A DNA stretch of 40,950 bases, from positions 1-40,950 of the forward strand of contig JANYDE010000110.1 in assembly GCA_025359915.1 (NCBI GenBank). The letters are read 5' to 3'. The stretch's first letter is position 1. Every line of letters starts with the position of its first letter. Made by a program: the position numbers and the translations under genes. The DNA comes from Chamaesiphon sp. 336R_metabinner_41. GTDB taxonomy: Bacteria; Cyanobacteriota; Cyanobacteriia; Cyanobacteriales; Chamaesiphonaceae. The notes beneath the pieces are model-generated. The model worked only from the letters and a program-made list of their open reading frames with translations, was not told where the DNA came from and made no database searches. Below, piece by piece: positions 1 through 9,708 of this stretch.

Positions 1-130
1 TAGGGCTTGCTGACAAAAGCCAAAACCCAGACACAGAGAGAGATATAAACAATAAAAAGTTAGTCAAGTTCAATGAAATCGGCTAAAATCAACTAAAATT
101 AGTGAAGAAATCGATATATCCGTACAAGTA

Positions 131-1566
131 ATGTATAAAAAAAATGAGCAACTCGAAACTGAACTAGATAACTTTGAACTGCCATTTGGGGGGAAATTAG
201 CTACTGATAATCGATGGGTAATTATGGCAAAATTAATTCCTTGGGTGGAAGTAGAAGAGGAATACGCGAAAAAATTCACGCTAGAAATAGGAGCACCAGC
301 GAAATCAAGTAGGATAGCCTTAGGAGCATTAATAATCAAAGAAAAGCTAGGGATAAGCGATAGAGAAACAGTAGAACAAATCAGAGAGAACCCATATTTG
401 CAATACTTTATAGGACTAAAAAGCTATAGAAATGAGGCACCGTTTGAAGCATCGATGCTAGTGCATTTTCGGCAAAGACTAGAAATAGATTTAGTGAATA
501 AAATCAACATAAAAATGTGTGAGGAAGGTAGAGGAGAAGTAGAAACTCTAAAAAAGCGATCGAGGTCAGTAAGGAAGAAGAGAGTGTAAATAGAGGAAGA
601 TTAATATTAGACGCAACATGTGCGCCAGCGGATATTAGATACCCAACAGACTTGGGATTATTAAATCAAGCAAGAAAAGAAACAGAAAAAATTATAGACA
701 TTCTTTATGATGGGTTAGAAGAGAAGCCAAGCAAAAAACCAATAACACAGAGAATAATAGCCAAAAAAGAATATCTAAAAATCGCCAAAAAGCGGCGACA
801 AACGAAGAAGCAAAGAAGAAAAGCAATTAAAAAACAGCTTCAATATATCAACAGAAACTTAGGGCACATCGAACGGCTACACGCGAGTGGTGCCAAGTTA
901 GAGTGGCTCAATGGCCAGCAGTATAAAATGCTGTTGGTCGTAACGACAGTTTACCAACAGCAGTTGTCGATGTATGAGAATAAGCAACAGCGTGTTGATG
1001 ATAGAATAGTTAGTCTAACGCAACCACATATTCGCCCAATTGTGAGAGGAAAAGCTGGAACACCAGTCGAATTTGGGGCAAAGTTATCAGTTAGCTATCA
1101 TAATGGGTACGTATTTATAGATCGATTAAGTTGGGATAATTTCAATGAATCTGGAGATCTGAAATTACAAGCAGAAGAATTTAAAATAGCAACGGGATAT
1201 TATCCAGAGTCCATTCATGTTGACCAAATTTATCGCACTAAAGAGAATAGAGCTTGGTGTAAAGAAAGGGGAATTAGAATTACGGGAGTGCCATTAGGTA
1301 GACCTCCCAAAATTATTGATTCATTGATTAAAAAACAAGCGCAGGATGATGAGAAGTTTCGCAGCCGAATTGAAGGTAAGTTCGGAGAAGCTAAACGTAG
1401 ATTTAGTCTTGGTCGAGTAATGACTAAACTTTCTGAAACTTCTCAGACAGCTATTGCAATCACTTTCTTAGTGATGAATCTTTCGCGGCTGCTGCGGCAG
1501 CTTTTTGCGTTTTTTTGTATTTCCTTACGGATCGACACTTTTTTTGTGATATTTGAGTTTGGATGA
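131..1566 (+). CDS. IS5-like DDE transposase in two overlapping frames, candidate -1 frameshift product
   Basis: The first frame (131-589, 152 aa) carries the N-terminal DUF772/InsH-like region. The second frame continues the protein to 1566. Reading backwards from the second frame gives conserved sequence (LILDATCAPADIRYP) upstream of its first possible start, so the two frames form one protein. A -1 shift at the A AAA AAG heptamer (550-556) would yield about 478 aa, a normal length for this group. The putative DDE triad is D in LILDAT, D in ESIHVDQIY and E in EGKFGEAKRRF. The element could be active through programmed frameshifting, or the shift could be a mutation; sequence alone cannot separate these. 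Confidence 0.85.
550..556 (+). other. A AAA AAG slippery heptamer, candidate -1 programmed frameshift site
   Basis: The zero-frame codons here are CTA AAA AAG. A one-base backward slip places the ribosome on GCG ATC GAG, exactly the frame of the downstream catalytic domain. A AAA AAG is a classic bacterial -1 slippery sequence used by several IS families. I did not find a clear stimulatory stem-loop just downstream. Confidence 0.6.
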
Positions 1567-1613
1567 TTAATAAAAATTATAACTGATGCCGATCGGCTCC
1601 TAATTGCTGATGG

Positions 1614-1639
1614 ATTCAATTCGATCGATCGAATTGAAT
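1614..1639. repeat. 26-bp perfect palindrome near the right end of the IS
   Basis: ATTCAATTCGATC is followed directly by its reverse complement. The palindrome lies 19 bp inside the right terminal inverted repeat and contains overlapping CGATCG sites. It may be a subterminal structure of the element or simply a consequence of the abundant GATCGATC runs in this genome. Confidence 0.7.
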
Positions 1640-1670
1640 GCCATTTTATTGACTTATTCAGCAAGCCCCA

Positions 1671-4251
1671 ATTATGGCGGTGGTGCAGGTCGCCCCTTTG
1701 ACTCCAGCAAAATGTCTGGTCAACAGGGTGCTAGAGTAGAATTGTATGAGAACACAGGCGGATTCAAAGGGTTTACAACAACTGATAGTAATGGTTTGTA
1801 CAAGTTTGACTCCACTGTCACTGGGGGATTAGTTGCGGGATCTACTTACAAGGTGCGGGTTGTCAATAGCACTGTCACCTCCTCCCGTCCGCCGAATCCG
1901 GCTAACGTGATTAGCGCACTTCGTTCTGTCCAAACCTTCCGTACTGATGCCAGTACGGGGACTCCACTTGATGTGACGAATAAAGTTGGGGGCGAATTGC
2001 CGAATGAGGTCGATCCCGCTAGTCAGACTGGCTCTCAGACACTAGCGATCTTAAGTTCTGGCAGCACCTATCAAGTCCAATCGATCGCGCCTGTGACATT
2101 AAGTAATGGCAGTTTGACAGGTATCGATTTTGGGTTTAACTTCGATACGATCGTCAATACCAATAATAGTGGTCAAGGTTCTCTACGTCAATTTGTCGAT
2201 AATAGTAACTATCTTGCCAATACTGGACTCAATCAGGAACCCAGTTCCAGCCCCGCAACGGGTACTACGGCGATCGATCCTGCCGCTGGAGTTGAAACTA
2301 CTATTTTCATGATTCCGACTAGTGCCTTGTCCGCTACAGGTGCCGCTGTGATTAACTTTCCCGCTAGTGGGCGGTTGATTATTCGAGATGCTTTTACTGC
2401 TATCGATGGTCGCACCCAAACCACGAATAAAGGCAATACTAACAATACCATTCTAGGAGATACCAGCACACCGATCGGCATCGGTGGTACGACTCTAACG
2501 GGTGTCCCTGGAGCGGAGATCGAGCTACATCTGACTAACGATTTAGGGATCTATACTTACGGTGAAAATACTTATATCAATAGTATCGCCTTTACTGCGG
2601 ATGCGGGGGCGGCGATCGAAACCGATACCCTCGCCAAAAATAGCCGGATCGAAAATGTAACGATCGGTACTACCTCAGCCGCTGACAATTCACCCAGTGG
2701 TGGTTTTGCCAAAGCTTTATTAATTAATAGTGATAATACGCTGATCGATCGCAATTTAATTCGACCGCCTTGCGGCGCGCTTCGCGTTCGAGCTATGAAT
2801 CCGTAGTTCTCAATGCTAGTAATGTCACCATTGTCAAGGATCTCAAACTTACCAACAATGAGATCACCAGCGGCGTTTCCGATAATTCCGTCACAACTGG
2901 TGCCTGTATTCGCAGCGGAATTACCACCGCAACTGGCGGGACATTGAGAACAACGATCGAGAATAATTATCTCCACAAGTGTGCTTGGGGAATCGAGATG
3001 AATGGTAGTAACGGTGCCAGTGCCACGATCTTCAAAAATACGATCGACACCACCAAAAATTCAGGGATTATGATGAACTCTGGCGAGAAAAATCACACGA
3101 TCGAACTAAATGTGATTAGCCGCAGTTTGGGTGCTGGTATCGTTATCGAAGGTGGTCCGACTGGCATTAAAATCACCAAAAATAGTATCTATCGAAATGG
3201 TTCAGTTGGCATCGATCTCAACGATCACATTGCCGCATATCTGAGCGAAGGATTAACGCCAAATAACGGCAGTTTAGACAATACATTTGGCAATCAGCGC
3301 ATGAATTATCCAGTGATTATGTCATCTGTCGTAACGGGAAATTTACTGAGAGTTAAAGGATTTATTGGCAAAGACATCACTACTAGTAAAGCTTTTGCCA
3401 ATGCCAATCTCGAATTTTTTATTGCTGATGATGATGGTAATCAAAATGGCGAAGTTTTTGTCGGCGATCTGCGCAATAAACCACATGGCGAAGGTAAAAC
3501 TTATCTCAATAGCTGTGCGGCTGATGCAAATGGCGAATTTGATTGTACTTTCACTGTGGCGACGGGATTTAATTCGCGCAATATTACGGCTACGGCGACA
3601 ACCACTGATGGCTCGAATAATACCTCCGAATTTAGTGCCAGTCCAATGTTAAGAGCTAATGTCCTGATGATCAAACGGATTACCGCAATTAATGGCAATA
3701 TTCTCAAAAATCCTAATGATGATACCCCACTGCATGAATTTGTAGAAGATCCAACTTCTACTCATGATAATAACTGTAGCTGGCCTTTGAGTTATGACAA
3801 TGGCACGCCTGGATGTATCAATGACTATACCATCGGGGCGATTGATGCTGGCAAAGTCCAGCCTGGGGATGAGATTGAATATACAATTTATTATCTCAAT
3901 GCTGGTGAAAATAAAGCCTTTCAGGGTCGGATTTGCGACAGACTAAATACCAATTTAACTTTTCAACCTAATTTTGATTCTGTTAGCCCAAATACGGGAA
4001 TTGTTTTGGTTGAAAATGATGGAGTTCCAAAGTACTTAACCAATGGCGCAGATAGCGATCGAGGTCAATTGACTACTGCTGCTCTAGCAGGTGCTAATTG
4101 TAACTTAGCGGCAAATACTTTACCAAATTTATCTGACAATGTAGTTGTCGTTGATATTGCTAGTACTGCTAATCCATTAATTGGTTCGATCAATCAAGTT
4201 AATTCGACCGTTTCTCACGGATATATTCGCTTCAAAGTCAAGGTGAAATAA
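1671..4251 (+). pseudogene. 3' remnant of a large secreted beta-helix/DUF11-type surface protein, disrupted twice
   Basis: Two frames (to 2806, then from about 2770 to 4251) together match the C-terminal three quarters of the paralog at 4640-8359. Shared landmarks in order are NYGGGAGR and an SdrD B-like domain (YKVRVVNSTVTSSR), FDTIVNTNNSGQGSLRQF, a right-handed beta-helix region rich in Asn ladders, then NVLMIKRITAING and a DUF11-like conserved repeat (GDEIEYTIYYLNAGE). The 5' part, including any signal peptide, was separated by the IS and would lie left of the window. A second lesion at 2761-2786 shifts the frame. An ORF from 1604 reads out of the IS end into the remnant (400 aa) but lacks a secretion signal. 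Probably dead; a split short product cannot be excluded. Confidence 0.85.
2761..2786. repeat. 26-bp double-hairpin small repeat inserted in a coding sequence
   Basis: It contains two adjacent mini-hairpins with CTT loops: CCGC-CTT-GCGG and CGCG-CTT-CGCG. Deleting 2761-2786 rejoins the two frames as NLISSYESVVLN, which restores a continuous beta-helix. GC content is far above the surroundings. It resembles the small dispersed repeats described in cyanobacterial genomes. The exact borders are inferred from frame restoration. Confidence 0.65.
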
Positions 4252-4639
4252 TTAAGATTTGTTGACTATTTTCGCTCTCAGCCTCGATCGGGTTTGAGAG
4301 TTGATTATAAGTAGAATTTTTACCTGCGTAATGACTATTCTCCCCACAGCGAACCCATAAAAATTCTATCTAATATCTAGATTAAATCGATCGAATAAAA
4401 ATATTTTACTAGCTAATTTATCGCAGATTTAAGGGAACACTCAAAGATAACCGATCGATCGTCATAGATATCCGCCGTAATGGTAGTATCAATACTTTTT
4501 TAAAAGATCCGAATTTGCACGGTACTCATTATATAGCTCTGGAGATTATGATGGACTAAATATAAAATTTTGGCGATCTATTAAAATTGCGACTAAATTA
4601 TTTAATTATTATTAATCAACTCAACTATCCCAACCAATC
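4252..4639. other. 388-bp intergenic region between the tandem surface-protein genes
   Basis: AT-rich. The only structure I see is a possible hairpin at 4275-4300. No ORF of note and no convincing -35/-10 pair for the downstream gene was found, although a promoter for it must lie here if it is expressed. Confidence 0.5.
4275..4300 (+). terminator. Weak terminator-like hairpin after the disrupted surface-protein gene
   Basis: CTCTCA at 4275-4280 pairs with TGAGAG at 4295-4300 around a CGATCG-containing loop, with partial extra pairing of CC with GG. There is no strong T-run, so function as an intrinsic terminator is uncertain. Confidence 0.35.
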
Positions 4640-7600
4640 ATGTTCAAGTCCCCCTGTAAAATTACTGACTCCGCAATCAGAAGAGATAAATATATAAGTT
4701 TTTTGGCTAGATCGTTGGCACAACCACTCTGGAAGAGTCTCGTCTATCTCAGTGTCATTGCAGTGGGCAATTCGTTCAGTCTTGATCCTCTTGTTGCCGC
4801 ACCACTAACAGCCCCAACCACAATCGAAAACCAAGCCACAGGTTCGTTTACCGATGGTGAAGATCCAGTCGCACAACCAGAATTAATTTTCTCGAACATC
4901 GTTAAAGTCACAGTCGCCGAGGTCGCTGGGATCACCGTCAGTTCGGGTGTTGCCTCAGAAGCTCCAAGCTCAGTCGCTAGTGCAGGAGCCTTCCAGGGGG
5001 ATGGCACCATCAACGCTGGAGATATTGCCTTCTTTGACTACGTTATCACCAATGCGGGTAACGACCCCACCCAATTCTTTATCCCTGGTGCGCCTTCTAG
5101 CATCACTGGCGGTACCTTTGATGCCACTACCAACCCCATCCAAATCATTGCCTACAACCCGACAGGTACCAGTGACATCCCTGTCACTGGCGTAACCGTA
5201 CCCGCCAGCGGTCAACGAACTGGTCCTGACGGTACGGCGACCCCTAGCTTAATACCTAATAAAAATGGCATTATCCCTGCTGGTGGTACCGTCACAATAA
5301 GGGTGCCGATCAAAGTCAATGCCACCGCAGCCGTAAATTCCACTATCTCTGTCACGATGGGTAATACGCCTACTCCCCTGGGCACAAACCAAGTCTACAC
5401 CAATAATAGCAACTTAGATATTTACACCCAAGACAACCCTGATGGTACCACCGATGCAGGTGGGACAGTCATTGAAACAGCAGGGATGCCAATCAATGGT
5501 GATACCACTAATCACCGTCAAGAATCTAGCAATATTGGCACCACTACGATTGTAATCGAACCAATCAACATCACGGGGAAAGTATTTGAAGATGTCAACT
5601 ATGGTGGTGGGGCTGGTCGCGATCTGACAACTTCCACCGGAATCACCAGACCGAATGTCCGCGTCGAACTCTATGCTGCTGACGGTACTTACTTAGGTGC
5701 GACTCTCACCGATGCTACTGGTAAATATAAATTCAACCAGTTTAATGTCACTCCAGCAACGGCATTTACCTCAGGTAAATCATACCAAGTCCGCGTTGTC
5801 AATAGCTTTGTCACCTCTAGCCGCTCTGGTGGTTGTGATTCGACTACTGCCACGCTCACGACAGCACCCACATCCTGTACTCAGTCACCTGTCCAAACTT
5901 TCCGCACTCTAGGAGATACCGACGCTAATAGTATCGCCGATCCTGATCTCCACCGTGTCGGTGGAGAGCTTCCAGCTAAATTAGATGCTGACTCCAATCT
6001 CACCAGTCAAAACCTCAGTGCGCTCACTGTCGGCACTAAAGCAGTAGAATCACTGACGACAGTAACTTTAGGGACTGCGGCTCTCAGTGGTGTAGATTTT
6101 GGTTATAACTTCGATACCATTGTTAACACAAACGATTCCGGTCAAGGTTCCTTACGTCAATTTATCACCAATAGTAATGCACTTACGAATACTGGACTAG
6201 CTCAAGTCGGACAGACCACAGGAAAAGAAGTTTCGATCTTCATGGTACCAAAAGGAAGTGCTTCCCCAGGCATTCTAGGCACTGTTCCTAGTCAACTCAC
6301 CAATGGAGTGGCAATCATCACCGTTGGTGCTAGTGAGTTACCCGCTATCACCGACCCGAACACCACTATTGATGGAACCACTCAAACAACCAACGTTGGT
6401 GATACCAATGCCGGTGTTACTGGTACAGGCGGCACCGTTGGTACAAGCGCGAACAACCTCTCCCAAGTTAACAAACCCGAAGTCGAGATCAACGATGGGA
6501 TATCCGGGAGTACATCATGGCGAACTAATGGTATCTTAGTCCACGCAAATAATACTACCGTCCGTGGCATGGCGATTTGGGGCTTTGGTTGGGGTAGTCA
6601 ACCAATGGGAGACATTCATGTTGGGCCGCTTAATGGCGTTGGTAATTGTAGTGCTTCTGATGTCTTTACCGGATTATTATTCGAGCAAAATGTACTAGGA
6701 ACTACAGCGGCTGGTTTTAATGCCGCCAACACGAACACGACCGGAAATGAGGGACGAGGCTTTGAATCCTCCTGTGGTAGTCAAGGTATTTTCCGTAATA
6801 ACCTGCTCGGATTTACCAAATATGTTGCAGGTGGATGGAATGATGCTAATAATGTCGATCCTAATATGAACTGGGTGATTACGAATAATGAGTTTCGATC
6901 GGCAGGGCATGACAACTTAATCGATAATGTCAGTTTTGAGAATAATGCTCATAACATTCTGTTTACCAACAACTTAGTCACTGGTTCTTATGCCAACGGG
7001 ATTAGTTTGTATGACAATGTATCCAGTGGCAACATCAAAATTGACAATAACACTATCACCAATAGTGGTTTTGGATCTGCGAGTACCGAATGGGCTGGGA
7101 TTGCCATCTTTACCGGCACCAATGGCGATGTCACGATCTCGAAAAACATTATTCAAGGCAATAAAGGCGCAGGCGTTTGGGTCGAAAAAGATTTCTCTGG
7201 TGTCAAAATAACTCAAAACTCGATGTTTGGGAATGGCGGTCTGGGTATCGATCTCAAGGGTACAACTCTAGATAATGGATCTGGAAATCAGACAATCCTC
7301 TCTGATACAGTCACCCCCAATGATGGTTCTAAGACTGTTGCCAATATCGCGAATCTAGGGATGGATTACCCGATTATGACCGCAGCCAGTGTTAGCGTAG
7401 TTGGGACTACTTCTACTCTGACCATTAAAGGTTATGTCGGCAATGTTGCGACAGGTAGCACCACCTTTAAAGATGCGAAGATCGAATTCTTTGTCGGTGC
7501 GGCGGATACGAATGATAAAGGTCGCGTATTCAGTACAGATCCAACCACGGTATCGAAGCTCCATGCAGAGGGTCAAACTTATCTTGGTACCTGTACTGCG

Positions 7601-8359
7601 GATGCCAATGGATTATTTGGGACTACAGCACAGCCTTGTGCATTTACGGTTCCGACGGGAACTGACACTCGAAATATTACCTCGACCGCTACAGATCCAG
7701 CGGGAAATACATCCGAATTTAGTGCTGCTGTAGCTAGCGATCCGAATGTGTTATTAGTCAAGCGGATCACTGCGATTAATGGTTTAGCTCAACAGCCTGA
7801 TGGTAGTTTACTCAATACTTACGTACATTTTAATACTTATGATGATAATACCATTTCGATTCCGACCCAAGCCACCTCCAGCGATCCCCAAAAAGATACA
7901 GATAAATGGCCTAATGCTGCTAGCGGCTTTTTGTTAGGAGCAGTTGATGGTGGGAATGTAGCACCCAATAGCTCGATCGAATATACCATTTATTTCCTTT
8001 CCACTGGCGAGAGTGATGCTAAAAATGTATTATTCTGCGATCGAGTCCCTGGTAATGTGACGTTTATCCCCAATGCCTACAATCATATTCCTTCCCCTAC
8101 GCCTAGTACTAATCCCAATCGTGGGATCGTCGTCCAGATTGGTACGACGCTGACTGCCTATGAGTCCCTTGATAGTAGTTACGCCAAGTACTTCCCGCCA
8201 GGAGTCGAACCGAGTGGTCTTTATCCAACTGCTAAATGTGGCGGTGCGAATACCAATGGAGCTGTTGTCGTTAATCTCGGTAATATCCCTCAAGCGACAG
8301 CTAGCGGTGTGCCACCTGAGTCCTATGGCTTTGTCAGATTCAAAGGACGGGTTAAATAG
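4640..8359 (+). CDS. Secreted beta-helix / DUF11-type surface protein, 1239 aa
   Basis: Likely an exported cell-surface or matrix protein; no enzymatic role is visible. A long basic N-terminus (about 35 residues) precedes a hydrophobic stretch (SLVYLSVIAVGNSF) ending near VAAPL, consistent with a signal peptide. The mature part begins with a region rich in Gly, Thr and Val that recalls DUF11-like beta domains (about 60-310). A SdrD B-like domain follows (VNYGGGAGRDL to YQVRVVNSFVTSSR, about 315-400), then a parallel beta-helix region (about 500-900, with NNLVTGSYANGI and KITQNSMFGNGGLGIDL type coils). A C-terminal segment contains NVLLVKRITAING and SSIEYTIYFLSTGE. It is a tandem paralog of the broken gene just upstream. 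The N-terminus contains a possible small-repeat-derived peptide (see 4716-4734). Confidence 0.85.
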   Translation: MFKSPCKITDSAIRRDKYISFLARSLAQPLWKSLVYLSVIAVGNSFSLDPLVAAPLTAPTTIENQATGSFTDGEDPVAQPELIFSNIVKVTVAEVAGITVSSGVASEAPSSVASAGAFQGDGTINAGDIAFFDYVITNAGNDPTQFFIPGAPSSITGGTFDATTNPIQIIAYNPTGTSDIPVTGVTVPASGQRTGPDGTATPSLIPNKNGIIPAGGTVTIRVPIKVNATAAVNSTISVTMGNTPTPLGTNQVYTNNSNLDIYTQDNPDGTTDAGGTVIETAGMPINGDTTNHRQESSNIGTTTIVIEPINITGKVFEDVNYGGGAGRDLTTSTGITRPNVRVELYAADGTYLGATLTDATGKYKFNQFNVTPATAFTSGKSYQVRVVNSFVTSSRSGGCDSTTATLTTAPTSCTQSPVQTFRTLGDTDANSIADPDLHRVGGELPAKLDADSNLTSQNLSALTVGTKAVESLTTVTLGTAALSGVDFGYNFDTIVNTNDSGQGSLRQFITNSNALTNTGLAQVGQTTGKEVSIFMVPKGSASPGILGTVPSQLTNGVAIITVGASELPAITDPNTTIDGTTQTTNVGDTNAGVTGTGGTVGTSANNLSQVNKPEVEINDGISGSTSWRTNGILVHANNTTVRGMAIWGFGWGSQPMGDIHVGPLNGVGNCSASDVFTGLLFEQNVLGTTAAGFNAANTNTTGNEGRGFESSCGSQGIFRNNLLGFTKYVAGGWNDANNVDPNMNWVITNNEFRSAGHDNLIDNVSFENNAHNILFTNNLVTGSYANGISLYDNVSSGNIKIDNNTITNSGFGSASTEWAGIAIFTGTNGDVTISKNIIQGNKGAGVWVEKDFSGVKITQNSMFGNGGLGIDLKGTTLDNGSGNQTILSDTVTPNDGSKTVANIANLGMDYPIMTAASVSVVGTTSTLTIKGYVGNVATGSTTFKDAKIEFFVGAADTNDKGRVFSTDPTTVSKLHAEGQTYLGTCTADANGLFGTTAQPCAFTVPTGTDTRNITSTATDPAGNTSEFSAAVASDPNVLLVKRITAINGLAQQPDGSLLNTYVHFNTYDDNTISIPTQATSSDPQKDTDKWPNAASGFLLGAVDGGNVAPNSSIEYTIYFLSTGESDAKNVLFCDRVPGNVTFIPNAYNHIPSPTPSTNPNRGIVVQIGTTLTAYESLDSSYAKYFPPGVEPSGLYPTAKCGGANTNGAVVVNLGNIPQATASGVPPESYGFVRFKGRVK
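4716..4734 (+). repeat. GTTGGC-type small dispersed repeat inside the signal-peptide region
   Basis: The codons for SLAQPLWK match the repeat at 12001-12024 (SLAKPLRK when read in the same frame) at about 19 of 24 bases. This suggests that a small dispersed repeat was absorbed into the 5' coding region. The match is short, so chance similarity is possible. Confidence 0.4.
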
Positions 8360-8387
8360 TTGATAGTTGATAGTTGATAGTTGATAG
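8360..8387 (+). repeat. Heptamer array, 4 copies of TTGATAG
   Basis: Four exact tandem copies begin directly after the stop codon (TAG at 8357-8359) of the surface-protein gene. It belongs to the 7-bp tandem repeat class (STRR-like) found repeatedly in this window. Confidence 0.9.
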
Positions 8388-8484
8388 CGTATTCTGTCGG
8401 TAGGAGAATAGCGAATTTTTCAGAAGTTTTTTTGGTAACAAACTGTTAGATCCCTATTCTCCAAGCTCCCCTCTCCCCTATCCC

Positions 8485-9636
8485 ATGGCTTTCACCCCCA
8501 AATCCCGTACCGCCAAATTTTTCACACCAACTCGTATACTGCAATTGGGCAAACAAACTGGATGGATCTCGCTCCTGCTCTGGCTGATAACCATTGCACC
8601 CGTTCAAGCTGCTCAACTACGTGTCGCCGTCGCCCAAAAAGTCTCCGAAGTAAAGATCGGCACTTCGACTACCGCCATCATCAGCGACGAAAACGGCAAA
8701 AAAATCGGCGAACTCCAGCCAAAACAAGGTTTAATTGCTCAGGCGAAGAATGGGGAGATCTCCATCGGTGATATCCACGTAGCTCAATTGTGGGTAAAGC
8801 CCCAACAAAATGGTCAAATCTGGATTGGAGATCGTTGGTATCGTGGCTCTGTGCGAGTGATTTCGACCGGAAAACAACTACTTGCTGTCAATCACGTCGA
8901 TCTCGAACAGTATCTCTACAGCGTTTTGGGCGCAGAAATGAGTACGACATTTCCCGCTGAAGCTCTCAAAGCTCAAGCCGTAGCCGCGCGTACTTACGCC
9001 CTCTATCGCAGCCAATCCACCAGCCAAAAACCATTTGATGTCGATAGTACCCAAGCCAGTCAGGTATATAGAGGTCTATCTAGCGAAGCAAACACCACTC
9101 AATCCGCTGTCAATGCCACTCTAGGTCAAATAATGACATATCAAGGCAAACCAATTCTCGCAGCCTTTCACTCCGCTTCTGGCGGCCATACAGAGAATGT
9201 TGAAGATATTTGGACAGACCGAGTACCGTATTTACGCGGAGTACCGGATTACGATGCAGGTACACCTGGATATGAATGGACAAAAACCTTCAGCAATAGT
9301 GAGCTGAGTAAGAGTCTCAAGATTAATAATATCAAATCGATCGCACCCGATCGCACCACTCAATTTGGTAGTGTCGTCAGTCTCAAAATCAATGGTGACA
9401 CATCAGTAAATTTACCAGGAGACAAAGTGCGAACTGCCCTCAAACTTCGCAGTCTCCGGTTTACCATTACTCCGACCCCAACCGGATTTCTCCTGACTGG
9501 ACGCGGTTATGGACATGGATTGGGCATGAGTCAATGGGGAGCCTATAATCTTGCTCAACAAGGGATGAAATATCCCAGCATTTTAGCTCATTACTATCAA
9601 GGCGTAGAAATCGGAAAATCGATCGCCACTAAATAA
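8485..9636 (+). CDS. SpoIID/LytB-domain exported protein
   Basis: 383 aa. An N-terminal signal peptide (basic start, then WISLLLWLITIAPVQA, cleaved near AQA/AQL, about residue 44) precedes a beta-rich segment. The SpoIID/LytB domain follows, with the family hallmarks YLYSVLGAEM, PAEALKAQAVAARTYA and the C-terminal GRGYGHGLGMSQWGA. SpoIID in Bacillus is a lytic transglycosylase acting on peptidoglycan during sporulation. In non-sporulating cyanobacteria the domain is found in exported proteins thought to modify the wall or septum, so that role is inferred here. The gene stands alone and converges on lpdA, separated from it by a strong palindrome. Confidence 0.88.
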   Translation: MAFTPKSRTAKFFTPTRILQLGKQTGWISLLLWLITIAPVQAAQLRVAVAQKVSEVKIGTSTTAIISDENGKKIGELQPKQGLIAQAKNGEISIGDIHVAQLWVKPQQNGQIWIGDRWYRGSVRVISTGKQLLAVNHVDLEQYLYSVLGAEMSTTFPAEALKAQAVAARTYALYRSQSTSQKPFDVDSTQASQVYRGLSSEANTTQSAVNATLGQIMTYQGKPILAAFHSASGGHTENVEDIWTDRVPYLRGVPDYDAGTPGYEWTKTFSNSELSKSLKINNIKSIAPDRTTQFGSVVSLKINGDTSVNLPGDKVRTALKLRSLRFTITPTPTGFLLTGRGYGHGLGMSQWGAYNLAQQGMKYPSILAHYYQGVEIGKSIATK

Positions 9637-9651
9637 CGTCAGTGCAGTGCA

Positions 9652-9682
9652 GATCCCCGACTTTTTGGAAAAGTCGGGGATC
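9652..9682. terminator. Palindromic hairpin between convergent genes (CCCCGACTT family)
   Basis: A perfect 14-bp stem (GATCCCCGACTTTT with its complement) closes a TGG loop. It lies between the ends of the SpoIID-like gene and lpdA, so it can serve both strands. The CCCCGACTT arm recurs in the palindrome at 23145-23177 and as a half copy at 32539-32550, indicating a dispersed repeat. Confidence 0.7.
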
Positions 9683-9708
9683 TCGGAGGTTTCTCGATAT
9701 CTGCGAGG

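Larger units (their letters stand above)
1..1670 (+). mobile_element. IS5-superfamily insertion sequence, essentially complete
   Basis: The element is bounded by imperfect 13-bp terminal inverted repeats: TAGGGCTTGCTGA at 1-13, and the complement of TGGGGCTTGCTGA at 1658-1670 (12 of 13 match). It holds one transposase split over two frames. Its right end abuts codons for NYGGGAGR, which occur mid-protein in the paralog at 4640-8359, so it interrupted a coding sequence. The left flank lies outside the window, so a target duplication cannot be tested. The family call rests on the transposase; IS1182-like grouping is an alternative. Confidence 0.88.

Noticed and set aside
1443-1664. 73-aa minus-strand frame at the IS right end
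   Set aside because: Shadow of the transposase C-terminus and IS end; no independent support.
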